DNA from: Craterostigma plantagineum
Lineage: Eukaryota > Streptophyta > Magnoliopsida > Lamiales > Linderniaceae
Length of the DNA stretch: 64,000 bases
Assembly: GCA_027422505.1 (NCBI GenBank)
Contig: JAPQWV010001376.1
Span: 1-64,000, forward strand
Reading direction: 5' to 3'
Every line of letters starts with the position of its first letter. Within the stretch, counting starts at the first letter, position 1. The notes beneath the pieces were generated by a model. That model worked only from the letters and a program-made list of their open reading frames with translations, was not told the origin of the DNA and did no database searches. This document shows, in pieces, positions 24,457 to 34,425 of the stretch. Both the position numbers and the translations under genes were made by a program.

Positions 24457-24862
24457 ATGTCTTCAATACAAAGTGGTTTGTACTGTCATTGCTCCCGACC
24501 AGCTTGCTTTGAAGTTGAAAATCTTGATTTTGGGAGTGTTATTTTATTTTTGTTGTTTCAACAGAACAATGGATGCGATTTTTTGAATGGGAGGATCCTC
24601 CACTCCCGGCCCGTTCGAAGGATGTTGTACTTGATTGCTTGAGGAACCTGCAAGAGATTTCAAAAGAAAAGAGAAGATGCGGAAACGTAGAGACGATTTG
24701 GAGAAGATGTTGGAGAGATTGTCTGAAAAGTTGACAAAAATCGAAAGAAAAGCTAACATCTATCGTAATGTAATTGTTGGGTCTATTGCTTTTTGGTTCG
24801 TGTATTGGTCTGTTTGTAACATTTGCGCCAATAGGTATATTAGTTCTCGTGAATTACAGTAG
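24457..24862 (+). CDS. GRF-like zinc-finger, coiled-coil, membrane-anchored protein carried by the MULE
   Basis: Begins MSSIQSGLYCHCSRPACFEV, the start of a GRF-type zinc ribbon (CxC...), then after about 20 residues NNGCDFFEWEDPPLPARS, the end of the GRF motif (GC-F-x-W), read with one added T in the run at 24577-24582. The central GRF part (NPGRRF-like) is missing or lies in an unrecognised intron (about 24515-24565). A charged helix KMRKRRDDLEKMLERLSEKL predicts a coiled coil, and VIVGSIAFWFVYWSVCNICA predicts one membrane span before the stop at 24860-24862. This layout resembles plant At4g04775-like proteins. It converges on the transposase, as mudrB converges on mudrA in maize MuDR, but is not visibly related to mudrB. 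Role unknown. Confidence 0.65.
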
Positions 24863-25280
24863 AAAGTTGGTTTGGTTTGTAGGATGTGCACGGTTGTTTT
24901 GCTATGTAGTAAGTCGTGTTTGGTTTGTAGGATGTTGCATGGTTGTTTTCCTATGTAGTAAGTCGTATCTGGTTTGTAGGATGTTGCACGTCAGTGCCTC
25001 TTGTGTTGTATGAACTTGTAGTAAGGTTGTATTGTACGTTGTTGGATTAAAGTGCCGCTTGTGCTGAGAAAACAGAACAGCAACCATGTCTTCAAAACAG
25101 AACAGTAATCACATACGACATAAGAGCTAATTCTTCAAAACTGTGTTCATTACATATGACATAAGAGCATTGTCTTCAAAACAGAACAGTCATCACATCA
25201 TGCCAAAAACAGTCAATTCAAAACAGAACAGTCATCCCAGCCATCACATTCATGCCAAAAACAGTCACTTGAAAAACAGT
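24860..25280. repeat. Tandem repeats between the two MULE genes
   Basis: From 24866 to 24995 a unit of about 50 bases (gtttggtttgtaggatgttgcacgg ... ctatgtagtaagtcgt) occurs two and a half times. From 25070 to 25270 phrases 'tcaaaacagaacagtcatcac' and 'atgccaaaaacagtca' recur four or more times. Both lie in the convergent 3' region, where transcripts from both strands would meet. Confidence 0.8.
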
Positions 25281-25559
25281 CTTTTCTTGGAAGCTCCATC
25301 TATATGGGCTTCCTTCAAGTTATATATGTGTGCATCAGCTTGACCTGGCCAAAACACTTGGACTGCATTTTTCTGAGCCAGTTGATGGTCCATCTCCAAT
25401 AGATTGGTGGAGTTGATCACTCATTCTAGGTGCTTTACTGCTCTTCGTGGTGCAGTGTAGCTCACTTGTGGTGCAGTTTCTGAACATTGGTGCTCGGTTT
25501 GTGCAGATTCAGGTAACTGTTCGCCATCAGTGTGCACTGTAACAAGAAATTATATCAGA

Positions 25560-27781
25560 ATAAGCACATATAGGTGTACTCCATCTTTGCAAACATAGAC
25601 CATACCTTGCTCTTCTGCAATGTCTTCAATGTGAATGTTTTCAGATCCCTCTACTCCATCTTTGCAAGATCTTAAATTATGACCAGCTCGACCACATTTG
25701 CTACATTTCACTGTGGTCTGTCTTCGCTTTAATCTATGTGGCCGTACACCTTTCCTTTCCCCCCTTCATCACAGCCTCACCACTCTCTCTTCTTCTAGCT
25801 TTCGTAGGTCTACCTGGCTTTCTCCCAAAGTTTGGTGGTAATGGAGGTACAAATGGTGTTTCCTGCCACAACATACTGAGCTAATTCCCATAATTGCAGG
25901 TGCATAAGCTTTTCTGTAAGAGGATACATAGTAGCACTCATTCACATAATGTTCAGGTTCTAAATTCTGATCATATAATGCACACAATGCGTGCCTACAG
26001 GGATACCACTTAAATCCCATCTCCTACATGTACAAGTATGCCTTGCTAAATCAACTACATACTGGCCACCATGTATCTCAGTCACTTGATAATGTAAGTC
26101 ATCACACTTTAAAGGAATGCAATCTGCCACTTTTTCTTCATGTTTTTTCAAAATCTTTTTTATCCTTGGGCATATACCATTGTCATCCCACTTCTTAGCT
26201 CGGTCCCTATTCTGTTGCATTCTTTTCATCAGAAACTCTCTTATCCACTCCAACATTGTCAGGATAGGTTTCTCTCTTGCCTCTAAAATCATCGAGTTAA
26301 CTGTCTCACATCCATTGTTAAGCAGCATGTTACACTTGGTCTCTGTTTTAAAGAAGCTTTTACACCATTGATCTGGGGTTTATCATCAAACCAATCTGCA
26401 GCCTCTTGTTGTAAACTTGCCAACTCTCTCATCCTTGATTTCCACTCACCAACTGTATAGGCTTTTGCAACATTCCACATCTTGTTCTTGAATGCCAAAC
26501 CCCTGAATCCAGCCTTCTTGAAATTATTGTACAAGTGCCTAACACAAAACCTGTGCTCTGCTTGAGGCAAGACAGCTTGAACAGCTTGTATCAATCCTTT
26601 TTGTTTATCACTAATAAATGTATAAGTTCTTTGATCAACAATGCTCATATCCTCCTTTAATACCAAAAGAAACCACTCCCACGTTGAAAAACATTCATTC
26701 TTCACCACTGCGTAGCAAAGTGGGTAAACACAGTTGTTAGGATCGACTCCTACGGCAACTAGCAATATTCCACTATTGGGACCTTTTAGGTGGCAACCAT
26801 CCAACCCTATAATCCTCCTACAACCAGCTTTGAAGCCATCTTTTACTGCTTTGAAACATACATAGAACCTGTCAAACCTGTTATCCCCATCAACTTCCTC
26901 TGTTCCTACTATAACAGTTGATCCACCATTTGTTTGTCTTAATTCTTCGGCATAATCCCAAAGTTTGGAGTATTGCTCAGCAGGCTCCCCTTCTAGAATT
27001 TTTAAAGCCCTTTTTCTTAGCTCTATGTGCACAAGCTCTCGAAACCTTCACCCTCAACTCAGTGGATACATCTGTTCTAAACCCTTTCACACTCCTTTTA
27101 GGATCTGACTGAAATGCTGCCAGGTATCTTTCAGCTAGCCAAGGAGATTTCAGATTCTTTACATCGTATGAAGGGGGACGGACAATCATGAACACTGTTG
27201 TAGTTCACAACCTGCCAAGTAAGCTCTGCATCTTTCTTCTGTACATGCACATGCCATTTACAACTCACCACCTTGCATTTGCCATACATCCTGATCTTGT
27301 TATTCTTTGGTATCCATACGTTCCTCCGATGTTTAATTGCATGAGAGTAGACCGCCTTTCTAAATTCATCCTTGCTGCTGAACACCATTCCCAATTCGAA
27401 ATGGGGATCATATATGGTACATGGGTTGAACACAGGAACATCTGAGTCACTGCCATCATCATCAGATAACTTGTAATCATGCAACTCACAATCACTTCCC
27501 ATCAAGTCATCCTCTGAGGAATACATTTCACCCTCTCTCACTTCATCACCACCAATGCCGCCAACACCTTCATCACCACTACTGCCGCCAACACCTTCAT
27601 CACCACATGGTTCAGCTTCATGACCATCTTCATCACCACTGCCATGTTGCACTTCATCACTTCCACAAACAGCTTCATTACCACATGGTTCAGCTTGCTC
27701 ACCAATTTCATTACCACTGCAATATTGTACTTCATCTTCACTTCCCCCAACACCTTCATCTGTAAAATGGGCAGGGTACAA
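25560..27781 (-). CDS. mudrA-like: MURA-type MULE transposase, frameshifted
   Basis: Catalyses excision and insertion of the surrounding element. Order on the minus strand: an acidic glycine-rich repeat region (27781-27500, units like DEGVGGSGDEVQ), the MuDR DNA-binding domain (FELGMVFSSKDEFRKAVYSH with C..C/H pattern, about 27410-27190), the MULE DDE domain with RIIGLDGCHLKGP (first Asp), TFISDKQKGLIQAV (second Asp) and a downstream Glu-rich helix LASLQQEAADWF, then a SWIM zinc finger (YVVDLARHTCTCRRWDLSGI ... CRHALCALYD, about 26070-25970) and a CCHC knuckle CSKCGRAGHNLRSC (about 25710-25670). The start upstream of 27781 and the exact stop are uncertain. At least four frame changes are needed. 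The family is clear; intactness is not. Confidence 0.9.
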
Positions 27782-28229
27782 GGCAAAATTAGGGCAGCGT
27801 ACAAGGCAAAATTAGGGCAGCGTACAAGGCAAAATTGGGGCTACGTTGACAAAACAACAAAGTGAAAAACAACACTCAAAACATTAAACTTACGGTAGGA
27901 GGGTGGAGCCAAGGATTCTTCATACTGCAAACGTGAAAAGCGGGCTCGATGTTGACAGGGTGAAAAAATGGGGCTTTTACGGGAGATGTCGCCTGTCTCT
28001 CGAAAATTACTTGGGTTTTCTTGCAACAACCGGAAACATTGGCTACGGAGGGTTGAAGAGAGATTTTAGGGTGTAATCAGAAGAAAATTACTTGGGTTTT
28101 CTTGCGTGTTGGATGAAATGAAAAGAAAGAGAGGAATGTTGTACGGGGAAGAAGGGGAGGGAAAACGAATAAATTTTTATTTTGTAATTTTTTAATTTAA
28201 TTTCTTACGTGGACTGTGATGTGGATAAA

Positions 28230-28464
28230 GTGGTGAGATAAAACGGGCCACATAACATCCGGGGAGACACATCAGCTTTCCGAGGTAAAACTTGAACACG
28301 TGCGACTCACGTGACCTCTAAAAGGTCAAATACGTTGACAAATCGTCTACTGTCCATAAAATGTAACATTTTCAGAAGTTAGTATCCGTATTTTGTATCT
28401 TCTAAAATTACGGACCCTATAACGAAAAAATCCAAATATAGTGTCCATAGAATATATTTAAGCC
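28230..28464 (-). repeat. MULE right terminal inverted repeat
   Basis: Inverted copy of the left terminus, with the same two G-boxes at 28297-28302 and 28308-28313. It lies upstream of the minus-strand transposase and probably drives it. Confidence 0.93.
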
Positions 28465-28639
28465 TTTTGCCAATTCAAGCTACGTAATCATTTCTCCATT
28501 ATGCCCTCGATTATTTAACCAAGAAAAAGATGCCCAAAAAAGTTCCAATTAACGGTAACTTCGTGATTTACATCTACTAATGACTTGATTAAATATATTA
28601 ATTTCGTCGTTTATATATATATATATGTTAAATAAATAT

Positions 28640-31600
28640 TCATAAATAACTCTTTTCTTTGGCCTTCAGCAACGTTGCTGTTACTTCCCACTTATAGTTA
28701 CTGCATGAAAAAAAAAAAAAAGAACAGACGATCGTAGGCTCGAAATTGAACGAAATTTTCGAACCGAAAATATTTGCGGGTCGAAATCGATTACCTCTCT
28801 GAAACCACGTTCGTCGGACGGCTCGACGAATATGTCGCTCGTTCTTCTCCAAAAGCTCGTCGACTTTGCGCGATTGAGTCAGCAACGGCCCCGAAAATTC
28901 CACCTTCTCCCCTCCATCCTCGCCGTAGGCCTAAAAAATTCACCGTCCTCAAATTATAAGCACACAAAATGTGTTCGATGAAATGACTAAGATAAATCGC
29001 AGCTTTTCGGTCGCTTCTTACCGGGCCGATTTTCTTGGCGAAAGCTTCCTCCTTACGATAAAGAGCCATGGACAGCTCCTGAGAATGGTACTCCGAAGTA
29101 TCGAACGATTCGAGGCGCTCCAATTGGCTCCATTGCCTAAGCAACGAACGTCTGTGGGGAAATCGATCGTCTTTCACGTCCAATTTATCCCTCGAATTCT
29201 GTGAAGTTTCGGAAGGTTCCATGGCAATTAGGGTTCTCGAGATAGACCTGTTTATCGATCTCGAAAGCGCGTCGTTCGTCCTCGCCTTTGCCCAGGCGAA
29301 GCCGCTCGACCCCGAAACCTGCAGCGGGCCCACGTAATCTTCGTCTCCTTGGGATGCGTTTTTCACGTGGGGCCGCGGGCCAAGTTTCGATCGGCTCTGT
29401 AATGGTGGGCTCTGTTTTCGTTCGCCGGCGCCTTCTGTTCTTCTTGAATCGGCTGTACTAGGTTCTGCCGTGCCATGTAAAAATAAATAAGTTTATTCTG
29501 CGAAAAAAAGCGCATAATTTTTTTACGAAAAAGGCGGAATCGAACTTTTACTTACCTGTTTTCTAATCGGCTTCCTCGTTTCGGGCCCACGAGATCTTAC
29601 ATTATGCCTTTTCCTGGAGATGGAAGAAAAAAAGCACGTCAGATAAGGCCCGAAACGTAGAGTAAAGCCCGACCGCCCGTAAACATTTATTTACCTGCTA
29701 ATGCCCTCCTGGTGATGTTTTATGTCGATCTCCTTGCTCGGCGGATACTTTGGCAAGCTCGACGGCTCGCACGCGAGCGGCTTCGTCTTGAAGTACTTTA
29801 AAAAAAATGTGGACGATTCGAGCGTAAAATTACGATCTTGCCCCACTTTACGAGTTACGTTTATTACAAAAAAAAAAAAAAACAAATACCTCGGAATTGA
29901 GGGCCGCAGTACAAGTGCCCCTCTTACACGGCTCTACGGACAAAAGCGTCTCTATAATCCTAACGGTGGGCTCGGGCAAGTGCTCGAACGTCTCCCACAG
30001 AGTGTTTCATATGGATGGTGAGGCTTGAACAGAGTGGCGTGCGGAAGCTTCGTCTTCCTCCAGTATTCCTCGGGGGCGACCCGCAAAGCTTGAATATTTG
30101 TGCAACTGCTCGACCTATAATCAAGAATTCAATTACGCCGTTGAGATCATAAAAATAAAAGTGGGTAATGTCCCACATTGATTAATCAAAGCTCTCGATC
30201 TCAGGAATCTCCTTCTATTACCAATCAGTTTTAGGAAGATCCCATCGACTTCTAATACATGTCGAACGAAACATTCGAAGTTTAGGTAATAACGAGCGCG
30301 CTACCTCGGTTCTTCCCTGCAGGATGGGCTTGCCAGTCAAGAGCTCGGCGAGCAAGCAGCCGACGCTCCAAAGGTCGACCGAAGCGTTGTAGTCGGTCGA
30401 CCCGAGCAAGAGCTCGGGCGGTCTGTACCATAAGGTGACGACTCGACTAGTCAGAGGTTGTTGTCGTCTGTGGCTATTGGTGTAATAAGAAGAAGAGGGG
30501 CAGAAATTGGCGAGCCCAAAGTCGGCGACTTTGAGGACTCCGTGGTTGTCGACTAGGAGATTTGCGCCCTTTACGTCGCGATGCATCACCCCTCGGGAAT
30601 GGCAGTGCTCGAGGCCCGACAACAGCTGTTTGACGTAGCACTTGACCTGCGTAAGAAGACGAAAATGAAAGGGCTTTCTGTACATTAATGATCAGATTAT
30701 GCTGAATGACCATTTCACCTAAAAGTTTAAGCTTGCAGAGAGCGTATCAATCAAATTTTATATATTATATTCTCAACATGTCTCCTCGCGTCTGTGCTAA
30801 TTTCCTTAGTATGTAGCCATGTGTACTATTCTGAGACGAGCGGTCGTAAGGATTCGTACCAAAACCCTTTCTGGTCCGTACAACCTTTGGTATCATGTTC
30901 AAGTTCAATTAACACGAGAAATCTTACGTGGCGCCCTTTATGTAGCATTGATCGGTGACACATCAGCATGTCATATCAGCATAAGAGGTGACAATCAAAT
31001 CCATGTAAAGGTGTCAATCAATGTTATGTCACCTCGTATACTGGTATGGCATGTTGATGTGTCACCTATCAACGCCACACAAGAGGTGCTCACGTAAGGT
31101 GAATATCATAAGATTTTTCTCGAATTAACTCTTAACAATTAAGCTTGTAGGGAGTATCATTTTAAAATTTTAGCATATTATTTTTCTAGCACGCCCTCAT
31201 GTCTAGGCTGATTTCTTTACTAGCCTTAGAACAACGTGTAATTTTCTTAAATGGATGGTCGTGAGGATTCGTACCCGATAATCTCTTTAGTCCCCGAGCT
31301 CATAAATCACTAAATGATCACTTCACTTAAAAGCTAAACTTATAGGTACTCGTGTCATTTTTGAATTATCATATTTCAAACAGATCGGATAGATACATTG
31401 CAATCAAGAAAAGCTACTACAATTCACCTGAGATTGGGTGAAAGTGATCTCGGGCGAGGATATTAGTCCGGCGATATCGTGCTCCATGTACTCGAAGACG
31501 AGATAAATGGTGGACGAAGTTCTCGACGAAATTAGGCCGTCGAGCTTTACGACGTTAGGGTGGTCGAGCCTGCGGAGGATCGCTATCTCCCGGGCCATGA

Positions 31601-32227
31601 AGCGTACGCTCTCGGGCTCGTAGCTGTCGAACCGTACCTTTTTCAGGGCGACGATTCTGCCCGTGTCTAATTCCCGGGCCCGAAACACAGTGCTGTAAGT
31701 GCCCTGACCAATCTGTTGTTGTTCAATGGAGAAGAAAGAAAGAAAGAAAGAAAGAAAGAAGAAAATATGGTTGGTATTTATTGAAGGATATTTAAATTTG
31801 AAACGGATTATTATTTATGTTTTGAACTGTTTTGAAGAAACCTTCTCTAGCTTTTCAAAGGAGTCGGCTTTGAGTGGGACCCAGCCGTGGACGGCCTCTC
31901 CGGCCACCGCGCTCAGCCACGCCGGCCACCCAGCCGCCACCGCCTCGCCCTCCGTGCACCTGCCCACGTTCCCAAACAGGCGAAAACTGGCGCTGGAGCT
32001 GGCCCGACCCGACCCGCCCAGGTCCGAACCCGTTTCGTAGCTGCTCGCTCCGCCGGCGCCGCTGCTGCTGTTAGTGCTGCCCCTCTTCTTTAGCTTCTTC
32101 AAGCTCGATTCGAGCTCGTCCAACAGCACGCCTCCGACTCGGATCCGACCCGAGCCGACGGAGTTGAGCCCGCCGGAGTGGTCCACGGCGGCCGGCGTCA
32201 CCGACTTCGACGCCACGCACCCGCCAT
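28640..32227 (-). CDS. CDK-like protein kinase, At1g54610/IBS1 type
   Basis: Serine/threonine kinase of the plant CDC2-related, N-myristoylated group. The ATG at 32227 is followed, once a single G is restored in a G run, by MGGCVASK, a myristoylation/palmitoylation signal; exon 1 runs to about 31831. Exon 2 (31710-31430): GTYSTVFRARE, ALKKVRFDSYEPESVRFMAR (ATP lysine and a PSTAIRE-like helix), YLVFEYMEHDIAGL. Exon 3 (30650-30310): HRDVKGANLL, KVADFGLANF, TLWYRPPELLLGSTDYNASV, DLWSVGCLLAELLTGKPILQ. Exon 4 (30115-29890): LCGSPPEEYW, HPYETL. Later exons (29810-28780) give the C-terminal tail with EFSGPLLTQSRKVDELLEKN. All catalytic residues are present. The last exon end is uncertain. The large intron between exons 2 and 3 holds a MITE and a (GAAA)n microsatellite lies in intron 1. 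Confidence 0.88.
30915..31122. mobile_element. Foldback MITE in the kinase intron
   Basis: About 208 bp with inverted ends (cgagaaatcttacgtgg... and ...aaggtgaatatcataagatttttctcg) and inner arms ggtgacacatcagcatg / catgttgatgtgtcacc. Flanked by aattaaca and aattaact, a 7 of 8 match target duplication. The right end (gtgctcacgtaaggtgaa) resembles the family at 56102 and 7539. Confidence 0.7.
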
Positions 32228-34425
32228 GAGAACGCAGACCGACGAACGCCGAATCAGCAGAAAATCATATTTTCAGAAGAAAAAAAAAAGGAATTTCGAA
32301 AGAGTAAGCAGAGCCCAAGTGAATCGGCGTTGAATCTTTAAACGGGGCGAGTTTAGTGTTCTTTATCTTCTTCGCCTTCCTCGGCTGAACTGAACCAAAA
32401 GAATCGAACTTTTAGCTTCTGAAAAATAGAGAATGATTAATAGCAGAGACGACTTACGAGGGAAATGAGCAGTGAAATTACTTTCTACATAACAATGAGC
32501 ACAGAAAACTGAAGCGAAATCAACGGAGGTGATTAGGCTAAACTCCAATGCCCCTTGTTTTTGCTTTTTTTTTCTGCAAAAAAAAGGTCACTCTTTTATT
32601 ACACAGTAGCTGTATATCACTGTGGAGCATTATTACACAGCACTCATATTTGAATTGAAGTGTACAACTAGTCAATAACAAACGGCAGGGGAGATCTATC
32701 ATCTACAGCGTAAGAAACCCAGGAAAGATTCGACGAAAAGAGCTTGGAATTCCATTTGACCTTTCACTGTTCTTGGACTTTAGTACTGCTTGAGAAGAAG
32801 GGTGTAAGTAAGGTAATTCCAAATATGAATAATATTTTTTGTGTCGTATGTATAGTACTATAAATTATAACAATATATGGCGACAGAGACAGAAGTGTGA
32901 GTGTGTAATAATGGGAAATGGATGAGAGCAATAATGAAAGGCGTGGACGATTGTGGATTCGATGGGAAACATAGTTGGTTGGGTTTCTGTTGATGACTAA
33001 TTGAAATAGATTGGTAGGTAATTGAGGGACAGTAAATTGGTTTTGGTAGTATTATGTGATTAATATGAGTTACTGAGATTTGAGTGGATGATTTCAATTC
33101 AATTACCACATTCAATTACCACACCCTAATTTACTGATTAGAGAAAAAACTACACATAGATGCGCTATTTGGAGTCTCTTTATGATATGGTACACAATTA
33201 TTTAACTTTATGGTATGTTATCAGAACTTATATAAAGCGCACCAAAAGAAAAGCGAAAGTAGAAATAATCATTAGAAAGTGTAAGCAAAATTCATGAGTT
33301 GTTGCACTTTTTTCCAATGTGAATTGGCACTTATTTTCCTTTCGCTCCCTTTGTTCACTCTAATGCGTTTATGCCACCTATCATAATATATTTAAGTTAT
33401 CATAATATTATTGCGTATTTTAATGGCCCCGAAGTTAGAGCACATAGATTTTCGATAAAAGATCGTGCCGAAGATATACTATAGATAAAGAATGTATCCG
33501 TTACTAATTCTCAAATTTTGATCCCAATGACGATACAAAAAAAAATGTCTTAAGAATATTTCAGTGTAGATATCTTTCTATGTCAAGAAAGAAATTAAAT
33601 AAATAAATCAGATCGATCTCAATAATGGCGAGTTGATTTCAGTTGAAGCTGCTTAATAAATGTGAGGTGAATACGTGTCTATAGTTCTGTACCTACCAAG
33701 TCATGGTGTTCGCTATCGATCGATAGAGAAATTGAAGATGAAGAATATGGATAATAATAGGTTTCCCTGAAAAGGATGAGTTGTACTACTATGGGGACCA
33801 TCAAATTAATTTCTATTTCTACTCCAAAAATGTGACATTAATACGAATATTTTCACCAAAAACATGGCTTATCATTATCAATTATGACAAACATGTAAAA
33901 ATTCAAATAAAAAGAATCAACTGCCCGAGGAAAAAAAAATTAAAAAGCCTACTTGGCTAAATCATGCATGAACCAAGAGAAAAAACAATGAAAAGAATGA
34001 CCCTTGAAAAATCATATCATTCAGTGATGAATTCACCATATCAAATCTAACAGTCTCCCCAAAAGCTTAGTTCTTGGCCCCAATCCCACTTTAGGGTTTG
34101 GATATTAATAGGATAATTTAGAAATTTATAGGATTTTCGATCACCATAAAATGCCAAACATGTCCAGGATTTGATTGTATAATCTGACCTGCTATTTTTC
34201 GGAGAATTTAAGGTTGACACATCTTCATCTTTGGTCTGAAATCAAATCAAAACCTGCAATAGATCTGATACTAACGGAGAAAGTGTTTCTAACATCAAAT
34301 ACAAACCTAAGACATAGTTAGTCCTAAAGCATAGCTAGCATAGCTACAGAAATTCAGACAAAAGGCAAATTAAAGCAGAGAGGCTGCTAATATGAATGTT
34401 TTGAATTTGTAGAACAATTGCAATA
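32228..34425. other. Intergenic between the kinase and HDA5
   Basis: The first 300 bases are the presumable kinase promoter and leader. The remainder is AT-rich without recognisable coding or repeat structure. No gene seen. Confidence 0.5.

Larger units (their letters stand above)
24063..28473. mobile_element. Complete Mutator-like element (MULE) with 9-bp target duplication
   Basis: The element proper spans 24072-28464 (4,393 bp). It is bounded by a perfect 9-bp direct repeat 'ttttgccaa' at 24063-24071 and 28465-28473, the size expected of Mutator superfamily insertion. Terminal inverted repeats of about 235 bp (24072-24306 and 28230-28464) start ggcttaaatatatt and are nearly identical, indicating fairly recent activity. 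Inside are a minus-strand MURA-type transposase (about 25560-27781), a convergent plus-strand GRF-like gene (24457-24862) and tandem repeats between their 3' ends. Frameshifts in both genes could be real or base-call errors, so autonomy cannot be judged. Confidence 0.95.
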
